64,000 bases of DNA from NCBI RefSeq assembly GCF_900101825.1, contig NZ_FNAG01000012.1, forward strand, positions 44,066-108,065, read 5' to 3'. The stretch comes from Aquimonas voraii (GTDB lineage Bacteria > Pseudomonadota > Gammaproteobacteria > Xanthomonadales > Xanthomonadaceae). The position numbers and the translations under genes were made by a program. The notes beneath the pieces are model-generated. The model did no database searches. It was not told the origin of the DNA and was given only the letters and a program-made list of their open reading frames with translations. Of the stretch, positions 30,101 to 38,859 are shown piece by piece (positions within the stretch are counted from its first letter, which is position 1; each line of letters begins with the position of its first letter).

Positions 30101-30437
30101 GCTGTCGCAGGCCTTCCTCTCCATTCTCGAGAACGCCGCGCTCGCGATCGAGGCGCAGCGCGCGCATGCGCCCGAGGGCTGGCAGGGGCGGCTGAGGGTC
30201 CGCGCGCGTGCGTTGCCGGAACGCTTCGAGTTCGAGCTCTGCGACAACGGCTGCGGCATCGCGCCCGAGGTGCTGCCGCACATCTTCGAGCCCTTCTTCA
30301 CGACGCGTCCTGTGGGCCAGGGCAGCGGCCTCGGGCTGTCGGTGGCCTGGGGCATCGCCGCCGAGCACGGTGGTCGCCTGCGGGTCGACTCCCGCCCCGG
30401 CGAGGGCGCCTGCTTCATCCTGGAACTTCCGCGTTGA
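27183..30437 (+). CDS. Sensor histidine kinase with periplasmic two-propeller sensor
   Basis: 1084 residues. After a signal peptide come about a dozen propeller blades carrying LWIGT-x-x-GL type motifs (VWMGTQDGLNRF, LWIGTQAGLNLL, LWIGTDAGL), then a Y_Y_Y-like domain (about 690-770), a transmembrane segment (about 782-802), a coiled coil, the H-box GLAHELNNP with phospho-acceptor His848, and an ATPase domain with ILENAALAIE, CDNGCGIAPEVL, FEPFFTT and GSGLGLSV. This is the two-component 'hybrid-type' sensor architecture but lacks a receiver. Its TTGA overlap with the next kinase and divergence from the REC-GGDEF gene suggest one signalling unit. Confidence 0.93.
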   Translation: MSSTLARLAALPWCCALLLCLLPQWVQAAFDPVDLRFRRLDQESGLSQGSVLALAQDAQGFVWMGTQDGLNRFDGFEFRVFRPDAASPGSLSNNWVSALAVDAEGALWIGTQAGLNLLRRDVERFEVFRHHPDDPRSLVGDSVLALHIDGSGRLWIGTDAGLSLREVDGGFVHHRLPGADQRVRALLMVGDVLWLGTVEGLWRFHPDTGEFARAPTGPAEGRPVHALAVDGRGRLWVGGEQLPLSLLDPATGAWQTAPEARSEVRSLQVDRSGVVWAGDETGLQAYREDADGALRVRRYEHQRHQRYSLGRGRVMSLLEDRTGTLWIGTWEGGVSRLSAYNNRFRSHDPDSSSTRALRAPGIAALVADGDALWLGGAEALYRFRPGQEPLSEVASAPGGFIYSMDLQPEGLWLASREGLHVLDRQRRMRPAPLPPALQSVRSRRFLVDGERVWVAADTRGLFVVDRARGEVLAEHPLPAIVTFIEALDEDTVVLGAHDGLYWFDRHSGALRHQHPVMTPPGPGQLPAGPSALLQASNGRLWLATYGGGLLELLRGARRDPARVELRPALAGTALAAGSLNALLEDDQGRLWISINGAIAHFDPARGELRRYDAADGVLGRYWIGARARLSDGVLAFAGPDGLTLFDPDDVGRAPPPPVPVLTALELDNRRIEPDEASAVLARPLHRLDALVLPPAQARTLSLHFAAPEYVAPEQLQFAYRLDGFDEAWIEAPRGRRIATYTNLPHGDYVFRVRVRNAEGAEAAAEARLPLQVQPFWWDTLGARFLFVLLALGLAAALVGLRMRQLESQRLRLQREVDARTADLTAALGKLALSERLAAAGQLTAGLAHELNNPANYVQLASRNADEALAEFHRFLLLLGGEDLEPEVAAAIARRVEALAAQLATVAEGSHRINHIVQALRVFSRLDESERKAAPADEPLRAALQLMDARMRGGGIALESEIPPLPPLQCQPARLSQAFLSILENAALAIEAQRAHAPEGWQGRLRVRARALPERFEFELCDNGCGIAPEVLPHIFEPFFTTRPVGQGSGLGLSVAWGIAAEHGGRLRVDSRPGEGACFILELPR

Positions 30438-31246
30438 GCGGGGTCCGAGCGCCCTGGCTGTTGCCGGCCGAACAGGCTGCGCTGCTCGCGCATGAGCTTG
30501 GCAACCCGCTCGGGATCGCGCGGCTGTGCACCCAGGATATCGAGGCCGAACTGCAGGCCTTCCATGCCCAGCTGCTGGCGCTGGCGGGCGAGGACCTCGA
30601 CCCGGCGGTGCGTGCGCATTTCGCGCAGCGCTTCAGCGGCTTCGCCGAGCGCATCGACACCCTCGCCGCCGCGCAGCAGCGCATGGCCGGTCTGGTCGAG
30701 GAGCTGCGGGCGCAGGGGCAGGGCGCGGCGGCGGCCAGCCAGACCTTTGACCTTGCCGAGCGGCTGCGCGCGGCCCTGCGCCTGGCCTCGGCGCGGAGCG
30801 GGCGTGCCATCGAACTGGGCGAAGAGTCCGGTCAGGCGTCGGAGCCGACCCAGCCCTGGCATGGGCCGCTGGCGGTGCTGGACCGCGTGCTGTTGAATCT
30901 TGCGATCAACGCGGTGCAGGCAATCGAGCGTCGCGCCGAGCAGGAGGGCGAGGGCTTTCGCGGGCGTCTGCGCGGGCGCTGCCTGCGCCAGGACGCGCAG
31001 CTGGTGGTCGAGATCGACGACAACGGCATCGGCATCGCGCCCCAGGAGATCGATCGCGTATTCGAGCGCGGCTTCAGCCGGCGCCGCGATTCCGGTGGCA
31101 GCGGGCTGGGCCTGAGCTACGCCCGCGAGGCCATCCGCGCCCTCGGCGGTGACATCGGCGTGGCTTCCTTGCCTGGGCAGGGCACGCGCTTCCGCCTGTG
31201 GCTGCCGGCCGCTGCCGGCCAGGCCGTGGCCGCCGCGTCGGCTTAG
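30434..31246 (+). CDS. Sensorless soluble histidine kinase
   Basis: 270 residues. It begins with TTG overlapping the upstream stop (TTGA) and has almost no sequence before its H-box, LLAHELGNPLGIARL with His20. The ATPase domain is complete: VLLNLAINAVQAIE, DDNGIGIAPQEI, FERGFSRRRDSG and GSGLGLSYA. The DHp region shares the pattern FH-LL-L-GEDL-P-V with that of the upstream kinase, suggesting origin by duplication of its C-terminal half. No membrane or sensor domain, so it may dimerise with or modulate its neighbour. Its stop overlaps the mnhG stop on the other strand by 4 bp. Confidence 0.85.
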   Translation: MSGVRAPWLLPAEQAALLAHELGNPLGIARLCTQDIEAELQAFHAQLLALAGEDLDPAVRAHFAQRFSGFAERIDTLAAAQQRMAGLVEELRAQGQGAAAASQTFDLAERLRAALRLASARSGRAIELGEESGQASEPTQPWHGPLAVLDRVLLNLAINAVQAIERRAEQEGEGFRGRLRGRCLRQDAQLVVEIDDNGIGIAPQEIDRVFERGFSRRRDSGGSGLGLSYAREAIRALGGDIGVASLPGQGTRFRLWLPAAAGQAVAAASA

Positions 31247-31572
31247 TCTTCCCGCTGCGGCGCCAGCGGGCGCTGGCCGCGACGCACCAGGTGGGCGCGC
31301 ATCATCATCAGCGCCGACACTGGTGCGGTGATGAACAGGAACAGGGTGATCAGCAGCTCGCGCAGGCTGAAGCCGTCGCTCCAGAACAGATGGAACAGCA
31401 TCGAGGCGATCAGCACGCCGCCGACGCCCAGGGTGGTCGCCTTGGTCGGCCCGTGCAGGCGCTTCTCGAAGCTGCCGAGCTTGAAGAGGCCCCAGCTGCC
31501 GACCAGGGCGAAGAAGCCGCCGACCAGCAGCAGCGCCGCCACCAGGTACTGCAGAACGCTGTCGATGTTCAT
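31243..31572 (-). CDS. mnhG: Na+/H+ antiporter subunit G
   Basis: 109 residues with three hydrophobic segments (LVAALLLVGGFFALVGSWGLF, the GGVLIASMLFHLFW region, LLITLFLFITAPVSALMMM) and the LHGPTKATTLG block typical of MnhG/MrpG/PhaG. Final gene of the operon; ATGA overlap with mnhF. Small accessory subunit needed for assembly of the multi-subunit cation/proton antiporter. Confidence 0.9.
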   Translation of the reverse strand: MNIDSVLQYLVAALLLVGGFFALVGSWGLFKLGSFEKRLHGPTKATTLGVGGVLIASMLFHLFWSDGFSLRELLITLFLFITAPVSALMMMRAHLVRRGQRPLAPQRED

Positions 31573-31838
31573 TCGATGATGTCCCTGCGCATCACGTAGC
31601 GCGACAGCGCCAGCGTGCCGACGAAACCGAGCATGGCGATCACCAGCACGGCCTCGAAGTAGATGTCAGAACGCAGCCACATGCCGAGCAGCATCAGCAG
31701 CGCGATGGTGTTGATGTACATGGTGTCGATGGCGAGGATGCGGTCCTCGACGGCGGGGCCGCGCAGCAGGCGCCAGGCGGCCAGCGCGAGCGCCAGCAGC
31801 AGCATGCCCATGACGATGCCGATGACGGTGTCGATCAT
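31569..31838 (-). CDS. mnhF: Na+/H+ antiporter subunit F
   Basis: 89 residues, three hydrophobic helices, with LRGPAVEDRILAIDTMYIN, the MnhF/MrpF signature between the first two. Overlaps both mnhE and mnhG by ATGA junctions, implying translational coupling. Confidence 0.9.
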   Translation of the reverse strand: MIDTVIGIVMGMLLLALALAAWRLLRGPAVEDRILAIDTMYINTIALLMLLGMWLRSDIYFEAVLVIAMLGFVGTLALSRYVMRRDIIE

Positions 31839-32320
31839 TCGAAGATCTCCTTCAGCGGGGCCTCGTAGCGCTGCTTGATCTGGGCGATCGTGCCGGCCTC
31901 GTCGTCAAGGCTGAAGCAGTGCACCAGCAGATGGCGGTTGTCGGCGCTGACCTCGGTGGAAAGCGTGCCCGGGGTCATGGTGATGATGCCGGCGAGCGTG
32001 GCGATCGCATGCGGATTGCGGATCTCCAGCGGCAACCACAGGAAGCCCGGATGGATCTTCGATTCGCGGCCCAGGATCAGCTTGGCGACCTGGATGTTCG
32101 AGACCACGATGTCCCAGAGGACCACGAGCATCAGGCGCAGCGCCACCAGCGGACGACGGATGCCGGCGGCGCCACCGCGCAGGCGCTGGGCGACCAGCGG
32201 CAGCAGCACGGCCTGCAGCGCGGCCAGCAGCAGATGGCCGGGGGCCACGCTGCCGACCAGCAGCAGCCACACCACGAACACGCAGAGGCTGAGCAGCGGC
32301 GCGGGAAACAGCGTCTTCAT
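31835..32320 (-). CDS. mnhE: Na+/H+ antiporter subunit E
   Basis: 161 residues: two N-terminal hydrophobic segments, a cytoplasmic middle, and HPGFLWLPLEIRNPHAIATL followed by TMTPGTLSTEVS, the family's best-conserved block. TGATG junction with mnhD. Confidence 0.92.
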   Translation of the reverse strand: MKTLFPAPLLSLCVFVVWLLLVGSVAPGHLLLAALQAVLLPLVAQRLRGGAAGIRRPLVALRLMLVVLWDIVVSNIQVAKLILGRESKIHPGFLWLPLEIRNPHAIATLAGIITMTPGTLSTEVSADNRHLLVHCFSLDDEAGTIAQIKQRYEAPLKEIFE

Positions 32321-33891
32321 CAGGGGGCCTCCTGGGCGGCGGGCGCCAGCGGCGTGGTGGAGCGCAGGCGCGGCGTGGCGGCCTCGACCGCGCGTCGGTA
32401 GTCCTGGGTCGAATGCACCTGCTGTGCGGCTTCGCGGCCGTAGCGCAGCAGGGGATTGGCGAACAGGCTCATGCCGATGCCAAGCGCGACCAGCGCGCCG
32501 ACCGCGACCAGCTCCACCCGCGCCGGCCGAGCGGCGGCCTCCTCGGCATCGGTGTCCTCATCGCCGCGCACGCTGCCGCTCTTCCAGAACAGCCGGCTGC
32601 CGGCGCGGGCCATGGCGATCAGGGTGAGCAGGCTGCAGATCAGGATCAGCGGCCACAGCCAGGCGGCCTGGGCTCCGTCCATCGAGGCCAGCAGGGTGAA
32701 CTTGCCGACGAAGCCCGACAGCGGCGGCAGGCCGACCAGGCTGACCGCAATCAGCAGATAGAGCGCACCGAACAGGCCGCGGTTAGGTACCGGCACCAGC
32801 GCCTTCAGGCTGTCACCGGCGCTGCCCCGGCGACGACGGATCAGGTCGGCCAGCAGGAACAGCGCGGCGGCGCCGAACGTGCTGTGCACCAGGTAGTACA
32901 GGCCCGGGCCGGTGCTGGCCGCTGCGTCGAGGCCGAGCACGATGAACAGGGTGGCCGCCGAGCCGACCACGAGATAGGCGGCGAGCCCGCGCAGGCTGCT
33001 GGCGGCGACCGCCCCCAGGCTGGCCAGCACCAGTGCGATCGCTCCGGCCGGCAGCAGCCAGTCCGCTGCCCAGCCCGCCATCGGACCGGCGTCCTCGCCG
33101 AACAGCAGGGTGTAGACGCGCAGGATCGCGTAGATGCCGAGTTTGGTCATGATCGCGAACAGCGCGGCCACGGGCGCGGGCGAGCGCGCATAGGTCTGCG
33201 GCAGCCACAGGTACATGGGCAGCAGCGCCGCCTTGGCGCCGAACACCACCAGCAGGATGCCGCCAGCGGCAAGGATCAGGCCGTGCTGCGCGGCCGGCGC
33301 CGCGGCGATGCGCGCGCCCATCTCGTGCATGTTGAGCACGCCGAGCAGGCCGTACAGCAGGCCGAGCGCGACCAGGAACAGGGTCGAGGCGGTGACGTTG
33401 AATACCACGTACTGGAAGCCCACCCGCACCCGTGGCCCGCGTCCGCCGGAGAGCAGCAGACCGTAGCTCGCGATCAGCAGCACCTCGAAGAACACGAACA
33501 GGTTGAAAAGATCGGCGGTCAGGAACGCACCGTTCAAGCCCGCCAGCTGGAACTGGAACAGGGCGTGGAAGTGCAGGGCACGGCTGTCCCAACCGGAGCC
33601 GGCGTAGAGCAGGGCGGCGCTGCCCAGCACGGCGGTGGTCGCCACCATCAGAGCCGACAGGCGATCCAGCGCGAGGCTGATGCCGATCTGCGCTGGCCAG
33701 TCGCCGAGCAGATAGACGCTGACCTCGCCGGTCGCGGCACTCTGCAGCAGCAGGCCGGCGACGCCCAGCTGCAGGAGCATGGCGACGGCCGCCAGCGCGC
33801 GCTGGGCGCTGAGGCCGGCGCGCTCGGTGATCAGCAGCAGGGCGCCGGCCAGCAGCGGCAGAACGATCGGAAGTACGGGCAGGTGGTTCAT
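32320..33891 (-). CDS. mnhD: Na+/H+ antiporter subunit D
   Basis: 523 residues, about fourteen transmembrane helices, homologous to NuoL/M/N proton-translocating subunits. Proton_antipo core includes LFNLFVFFEVLLIASYGLLL (the Glu of the FEV motif), a conserved Lys in AAKAALLPMYLWLPQTYA (here GAKAALLPMYLWLP) and NRGLFGALYLLIAVSLVGLPP. MnhD with MnhA forms the ion-translocating heart of the complex. The ATG at 33891 overlaps mnhC. Confidence 0.95.
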   Translation of the reverse strand: MNHLPVLPIVLPLLAGALLLITERAGLSAQRALAAVAMLLQLGVAGLLLQSAATGEVSVYLLGDWPAQIGISLALDRLSALMVATTAVLGSAALLYAGSGWDSRALHFHALFQFQLAGLNGAFLTADLFNLFVFFEVLLIASYGLLLSGGRGPRVRVGFQYVVFNVTASTLFLVALGLLYGLLGVLNMHEMGARIAAAPAAQHGLILAAGGILLVVFGAKAALLPMYLWLPQTYARSPAPVAALFAIMTKLGIYAILRVYTLLFGEDAGPMAGWAADWLLPAGAIALVLASLGAVAASSLRGLAAYLVVGSAATLFIVLGLDAAASTGPGLYYLVHSTFGAAALFLLADLIRRRRGSAGDSLKALVPVPNRGLFGALYLLIAVSLVGLPPLSGFVGKFTLLASMDGAQAAWLWPLILICSLLTLIAMARAGSRLFWKSGSVRGDEDTDAEEAAARPARVELVAVGALVALGIGMSLFANPLLRYGREAAQQVHSTQDYRRAVEAATPRLRSTTPLAPAAQEAP

Positions 33892-34262
33892 GCCTCGCCC
33901 CCATCGCGCGACACCGCGGATTCGGGCTCACGCCCATCGACGTGGTCGCTGCCGTTGTCGCCGCGGTTGCGGATCGCCACCACCGCCATCACCGCGGTCA
34001 TCGCGAAGCTGATCACGATGGCGGTGAGCACCAGGGCCTGCGGCAGCGGATCGGTGTGGTTGGCCAGCGTCGGCGCAAGGCCGTCGCGCAGGATCGGCGG
34101 CGCTCCGACCTTGAGCCGGCCCATCGAGAAGATGAGCAGGTTCACCGCGTAGGAGAACAGGGTGAGGCCGAGCAGCACGTCGAAGGTGCGGGCGCGCAGC
34201 AACAGGTAGATGCCGGTGGCGGTGAGCACGCCGATGGCGCTGGCCAGCGCGAACTCCATCAT
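33888..34262 (-). CDS. mnhC: Na+/H+ antiporter subunit C
   Basis: 124 residues, three helices, related to Nuo[22 protein letters not shown], then NLLIFSMGR and [20 protein letters not shown], the conserved C-terminal NuoK-like block. ATGA overlaps at both ends. Confidence 0.94.
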   Translation of the reverse strand: MMEFALASAIGVLTATGIYLLLRARTFDVLLGLTLFSYAVNLLIFSMGRLKVGAPPILRDGLAPTLANHTDPLPQALVLTAIVISFAMTAVMAVVAIRNRGDNGSDHVDGREPESAVSRDGGEA

Positions 34263-37060
34263 GCGCCTTCTCCTTCCGTGTGGATGGCGGGGTGGGCGGG
34301 CTGCTGCGCGCGCGGCCGGCGCACGTGGCCCAGGCTGGCGAGGATCAGCAGCGCGCCGCCGCAGACGGCGAGCAGCACGCCGGTGTCGAAGGCCATCGCC
34401 GAGGACAGCGCGAACTTGCCGACGATCGGCAACTCGACATAGCCGTAGGCGCTGGTCAGGAAGGGATAGCCGAACACCCAGGCGGCGACGCCGGTGGCAG
34501 TGCCGATCAGCACGCCCCAGCCGATCGTGGTGGCGTAGTCGAAGCCGATGCGCTGCTCGACGTAGCGGCTGCCCGACAGGATGTACTGCAGCACCAGCGG
34601 CGACACGAGCACGAGTCCGGCGATGAAGCCGCCGCCCGGCTCGTTGTGGCCGCGCAGGAACAGATAGACCGCAGCGGCCAAGGCCAGCGGCAGCAGCAGG
34701 CGCGCCAGGGTGTTGGGCACCGAAAGCCGCTCCGGCATGCCCGGCTGGAGCTCGTCCGGGGTGACCCAGGCGCGTCGCAGCAGGGCGTGCACGACCAGAC
34801 CGGCAATGCCGAATACGGTCAGCTCGCCCAGCGTATCGAAGCCGCGGAAGTCCACGAGGATCACGTTGACCACATTGGTGCCGCCGCCTTCGGGCACCGA
34901 GCGGGCGAGGATCTCACTGGCGACGGTGTCGAGCGGGTGGGTGATGATCGCGTACACCAGCGCGGTGACGCCCGCGCCGCAGGCCACGGCGATACCGAGG
35001 TCGCGCCAGCGCCGCAGCGCGCCGCGCTCGACCGCGCCTTCCGCCGGCAGGTAGTTCAGCGCCAGCAGCAGCAGGATCACGCTGACCGTTTCGACCAGCA
35101 GCTGGGTCAGGGCCAGATCGGGCGCCGACAGCATCACGAAGCTGAGCGAGACCAGCAGGCCGGTGCCGCCCATGACGATCAGTGCCGTCAGACGATCACG
35201 GTGCAGCACGGGCACCGCGATCGTCGACGCGATCAGCAGCGCCCACAGCACCCAGCCGAACAGCGGCATTGCCTGGCCCTCGCCGAAGCCACCCAGGTCG
35301 TGGCCAAGCAGGAACGGGGCGGCGGCCAGCACCAGCGCCGACAGCACCATCAGCAGCAGGTAGCGCTGCAGGCTGCCGTCCTCCAGGCGCTGCGTCAGGC
35401 CGCGCGAGAACGCGGTCAGCAGATCGATCTTCCAGTGGAAGGCAGCGAAGCCGAAGGAGCGGCGCACGTCGCGGTGCAGGGCGACGAAGCGGCGCAGGCC
35501 GAAGTACAGGGCGATACCGCCGGCGACCGCGATCGCGCTCATCAGCAGCGGCAGGTTGAAGCCATGCCACACCGCCAGGTAGTAGTCCGGCACGTTGCCG
35601 TGGGTCGCGCCGCGCACCGCGGTTTCCAGCACCGGGCCGATCACCCAGGCCGGCGCGATGCCCACCGCCAGGCAGAGCAGGACGAGGATCTCGACCGGCA
35701 CGCGCATCAGTCGCGGGGGCTCATGCGGCGTCTTGTTGAGGACTTCGGTGCTGCCGGTGAAGAAGCAGTCGTGCACGAAGCGCAGGCTGTAGGCCATGCT
35801 GAAAATGCCTGCCAGCACCGCCGCGATCGCCAGCACCCAGCCCATCGCGCCGTGGCCGTCCACCTGCAGGGTCTCGGCGAAGAACATCTCCTTCGACAGG
35901 AATCCGTTCAAGAACGGAATGCCGGCCATCGACAGCGCCGCGATGATCGCCAGCGTGCTGGTGATCGGCATCGTCTTCAGCAGGCCGTGCAGTTTGCGGA
36001 TGTCGCGGGTGCCGGTCTCGTGGTCGATGATGCCGGCGGCCATGAACAGCGAGGCCTTGAACACCGCGTGGTTGAGGATGTGGAAGACGCCCGCCACCAC
36101 CGCCAGCTCCGTCGGCAGACCGAACAGCAGGGTGATCAGGCCGAGGTGGGAGACCGTCGAGTAGGCCAGCAGGCCCTTCAGGTCGTGCTGGAAGATCGCG
36201 AGGTAGGCGCCGGTCAGCACCGTCGCCGCGCCGAAGCCGCTGACCGTGTAGAACCACAGATCGGTGCCCGCCAGCGCCGGATGCATGCGCGCCAGCAGGA
36301 ACACGCCGGCCTTCACCATGGTCGCCGAGTGCAGGTAGGCCGAGACCGGGGTCGGCGCTGCCATTGCATGCGGCAGCCAGAAGTGGAAGGGGAACTGCGC
36401 CGACTTGGTGACCACGCCGCCCAGCACCAGCAGGGTCGCGACCGGGTACAGCGCATGCGCGCGGATCGCATCACCTGCATCCAGCACGGCGTCGAGCTCA
36501 TAGCTGCCGACGATATGGCCGATCACCAGCACGCCCGCGAGCAGGGCGAGGCCGCCGGCGCCGGTGATGGCCAGCGCCATGCGCGCGCCCTTGCGGGCGT
36601 CGTCGCGGTGGCTCCAGAAGCCGATCAGCAGGAAGGAGCTGATCGAGGTGAGCTCCCAGAAGGTCGCCAGAAGCAGCAGGTTGCCGGCGATCACCATGCC
36701 CAGCATCGCGCCCATGAACAGCATCAGGTAGGCGAAAAAGCGCGGTGCGCTGTCCTTGGGCGACAGGTAGTAGTGGGCGTAGACCACGATCAGCAGGCCG
36801 ATGCCCAGGACCAGGCCGGCAAACATCCAGGCCAGGCCGTCGATCCGCAGCGAGAGGTTCAGTCCGGCTTCGGCGATCCAGGGCGTGAAGCTGCGAATGA
36901 CCTCGCCCTCCATCACCTGCGGCGTGATCGACGCGAGGATGGCGAGGCCAGTGAGCGGCGCCAGCGCGGCGATCGCGGCCGCCACGCTGCGCGAAGCCCG
37001 ATGGGCGAGCGCGATCAGCAGGGCGCACACGAAGGGCGCAGCGAGCAGGATCTCGAGCAT
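34259..37060 (-). CDS. mnhA: Na+/H+ antiporter subunit A fused to subunit B
   Basis: 933 residues. Residues about 1-770 are MnhA/MrpA: NuoL-like with many helices and [21 protein letters not shown] (Glu of the TM5 region), [30 protein letters not shown] and a conserved Lys in [13 protein letters not shown]. The last about 150 residues, from [22 protein letters not shown], are subunit [14 protein letters not shown] and the C-terminal helices. Fused A-B is common in proteobacterial mrp operons, giving six genes rather than seven. ATG 37060 is preferred to an upstream GTG (37117) because the family starts at the first helix. Provides Na+(K+)/H+ exchange and pH/salt tolerance. Confidence 0.95.
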   Translation of the reverse strand: MLEILLAAPFVCALLIALAHRASRSVAAAIAALAPLTGLAILASITPQVMEGEVIRSFTPWIAEAGLNLSLRIDGLAWMFAGLVLGIGLLIVVYAHYYLSPKDSAPRFFAYLMLFMGAMLGMVIAGNLLLLATFWELTSISSFLLIGFWSHRDDARKGARMALAITGAGGLALLAGVLVIGHIVGSYELDAVLDAGDAIRAHALYPVATLLVLGGVVTKSAQFPFHFWLPHAMAAPTPVSAYLHSATMVKAGVFLLARMHPALAGTDLWFYTVSGFGAATVLTGAYLAIFQHDLKGLLAYSTVSHLGLITLLFGLPTELAVVAGVFHILNHAVFKASLFMAAGIIDHETGTRDIRKLHGLLKTMPITSTLAIIAALSMAGIPFLNGFLSKEMFFAETLQVDGHGAMGWVLAIAAVLAGIFSMAYSLRFVHDCFFTGSTEVLNKTPHEPPRLMRVPVEILVLLCLAVGIAPAWVIGPVLETAVRGATHGNVPDYYLAVWHGFNLPLLMSAIAVAGGIALYFGLRRFVALHRDVRRSFGFAAFHWKIDLLTAFSRGLTQRLEDGSLQRYLLLMVLSALVLAAAPFLLGHDLGGFGEGQAMPLFGWVLWALLIASTIAVPVLHRDRLTALIVMGGTGLLVSLSFVMLSAPDLALTQLLVETVSVILLLLALNYLPAEGAVERGALRRWRDLGIAVACGAGVTALVYAIITHPLDTVASEILARSVPEGGGTNVVNVILVDFRGFDTLGELTVFGIAGLVVHALLRRAWVTPDELQPGMPERLSVPNTLARLLLPLALAAAVYLFLRGHNEPGGGFIAGLVLVSPLVLQYILSGSRYVEQRIGFDYATTIGWGVLIGTATGVAAWVFGYPFLTSAYGYVELPIVGKFALSSAMAFDTGVLLAVCGGALLILASLGHVRRPRAQQPAHPAIHTEGEGA

Positions 37061-37156
37061 GGTGCGGTTCCATTGCGGGGGAGGCGTGCGCAGGACCCGA
37101 TCACGCGGTGGGTTCACCGCTCCACCGCAAGGGTGAAGGCCATGCGCAGCGCCGCT

Positions 37157-37162
37157 AGTCTA
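37157..37162 (-). promoter_or_regulatory. Candidate -10 element for the mnh operon
   Basis: Minus-strand reading GGC-TAGACT-AGCGGCG, 97 bp before the ATG at 37060, so the leader would be about 90 nt, longer than for other genes here. Confidence 0.35.
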
Positions 37163-37240
37163 GCCCATGGATGTGAAGACTCCGCGGGTTTTTCCCGTTG
37201 ATTCCGCGACTTGCGCTTGCAGCGCACGTATAAGTACGTA

Positions 37241-37277
37241 GAGCCGGGATTGGGGATTCGGGATTGGGGATTCGCCG
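37241..37277 (+). repeat. GGGATTC repeat, left arm of the 37241-37416 pair
   Basis: GAGCCGGGATTGGGGATTCG then GGATTGGGGATTCG; convergent with the copy at 37381-37416. The roughly 100 bp between holds no gene; with flanking sequence the gap 37061-37416 is 356 bp. Confidence 0.8.
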
Positions 37278-37380
37278 AAGCTTGAGCGCATGAGATGCGT
37301 CTCAGCTCGCGCCTTGTCGATTCGTCTTGCGCACTGCGGGCGTGACGGCTGGCCGCGGGTTCCCAGTCCGCCGCGCTCTT

Positions 37381-37416
37381 CCAATCCCGAATCCCGAATC
37401 CCCAATCCCCGCTCTT
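37381..37416 (-). repeat. GGGATTC repeat, right arm, starting at the SLC13 stop codon
   Basis: Minus-strand reading from the stop codon: TGA-AAGAGCGGGGATTGG then GGATTCGGGATTCGGGATTGG. Confidence 0.8.
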
Positions 37417-38787
37417 TCAGAGCACCATCCAGCACACCAGGGTGATGACCACCGCGCCGATCACGTTGAGCGCGATGCCGTGCCGCAGCATCTCGCGTGC
37501 GGGGACCTCGCCGGTGCCGAAGACGATCGCATTGGGCGCGGTGCCGACCGGCAGCATGAAGCTGCAGCTCGCCGCCAACACTGCGGGCGCCATCAGCAGC
37601 GCGGGGTCGAGGCCCATGCCCACCGCCGCGGCGGCCAGGATGGGCATCATCAGCACGGCCGTCGCCGTATTGCTGGTGATCTCCGAGAGCAGGCTGACGC
37701 TGATCGCGATCAGGGCGATCTTGAGCGGCAAGGGCAGATCGAGCACGCTGCTCAGGGCGCCGGCGGCAGCATCCGACAGGCCCGAGCCCTGGAAAGCGGT
37801 TGCAATCGCGATGCCGCCGCCGAACAGGATCATCACACCCCAGGGAATGCGCTCGGCGCTCTTCCAGTCCAGCAACTGGCCGCCGCGTCCGTCGGGCATG
37901 AGCGCCATGGCGATCACGCCGAGCAGGGCGACGCTGGCATCGTTGGCGTTCGGTAGATCCAGCCACGCGCGCCAGCCGCCGAAAGGCTCGGTGCGGGTGA
38001 CCCAGGCCAGGGCGACGAGGGCGAAGATCAGCAGCACCCGTTTCTCCGCGGCGCTCCAGGCGCCGAGTTGCGGCAGCGCCGCCCGCGGCGTGCCGCCGAG
38101 ACCGCGCGACAGCCACAGCGCCGCCAGCGGCAGCATCAGCAGCACCGTCGGCAGGCCGAAGCGCATCCAGTCGGAAAAGCCCAGCGCGGTGCCGGTGGTC
38201 TGGGTGTAGACCTGCATGAAGACCAGGTTGGGCGGGGAGCCCAGCGGCGTGCCCAGGCCGCCGATGCTGGCGCCATAGCAGATCGCCAGCAGCAGGGGCA
38301 CGGCCAGGCGTCGATCGGGATAGGCCTGCAGAATCGCCAGCGCGACCGGTACCAGCATCAGCGTGGTCGCGGTGTTCGACAGCCACATGCTGCACAGGCC
38401 CGCCGCGGCGGCGAATCCGAAGACCAGGGCCCGTCCGCCGCCACCCCCGAAGATATGAACCATGCCCAGCGCCAGACGCCGGTGCGCGCCGGCCTGCTCC
38501 AGCGCCTTCGACAGCATGGCCCCACCGACCAGCAGCAGGATCAGTTCATTGCCATACGCTTCGGCCACCTGGCGCGCGCTCAGCACGCCGGTCAGCGGAA
38601 AGACCGCCAGCGGAATCAGCGCGGTGATCGCGTGCGGCGCGGCTTCGAGCATCCACCAGGCGGCGCACCAGACAGTCACCGCGAGGGTGAGGCTGGCCCC
38701 GGCCGACAGGCCCAGGTTCGGGCCGCCCAGCCAGGCGAAGGCGGCGAGCACTGGGCCGCTGAGCAATCGGATGGGGTAAGCCTGCAT
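37417..38787 (-). CDS. SLC13/DASS family anion transporter
   Basis: 456 residues, eleven to thirteen hydrophobic segments. The family hallmarks SNTATTLMLVPVAL and SNTATAVLMMPILAAAA (SNT motifs binding substrate carboxylate and Na+), ASCSFMLPVGTAPNAIVFG, and PLGSPPNLVFM match the Na+/dicarboxylate or sulfate (DASS) group. ATG 38787 is chosen because a -10 element lies 32 bp upstream; upstream in-frame Met residues fall in the neighbouring promoter. Substrate (succinate-type dicarboxylate versus sulfate) cannot be told. Its stop codon abuts an inverted repeat copy. Confidence 0.9.
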   Translation of the reverse strand: MQAYPIRLLSGPVLAAFAWLGGPNLGLSAGASLTLAVTVWCAAWWMLEAAPHAITALIPLAVFPLTGVLSARQVAEAYGNELILLLVGGAMLSKALEQAGAHRRLALGMVHIFGGGGGRALVFGFAAAAGLCSMWLSNTATTLMLVPVALAILQAYPDRRLAVPLLLAICYGASIGGLGTPLGSPPNLVFMQVYTQTTGTALGFSDWMRFGLPTVLLMLPLAALWLSRGLGGTPRAALPQLGAWSAAEKRVLLIFALVALAWVTRTEPFGGWRAWLDLPNANDASVALLGVIAMALMPDGRGGQLLDWKSAERIPWGVMILFGGGIAIATAFQGSGLSDAAAGALSSVLDLPLPLKIALIAISVSLLSEITSNTATAVLMMPILAAAAVGMGLDPALLMAPAVLAASCSFMLPVGTAPNAIVFGTGEVPAREMLRHGIALNVIGAVVITLVCWMVL

Positions 38788-38818
38788 GTCGACCACGGTG
38801 GCGGAGAGACCGGCGCGC

Positions 38819-38824
38819 ACTGTA
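38819..38824 (-). promoter_or_regulatory. Candidate -10 element for the SLC13 transporter
   Basis: Minus-strand reading CGC-TACAGT-GCGC, 32 bp before ATG 38787; divergent from the gene at 38860. Confidence 0.45.
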
Positions 38825-38859
38825 GCGGCTCCGGTGCGCACGCATGCCATGCTTGTGTC

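Noticed and set aside
34280..37201. 973-residue plus-strand frame opposite mnhA
   Set aside because: Gln/Arg/Ala shadow frame; the mnh operon order and overlaps leave no doubt about the minus strand.
37160..38395. 411-residue minus-strand frame over the SLC13 3' region
   Set aside because: Out of frame with the transporter, and the helices and SNT motifs belong to the 37417-38787 frame.
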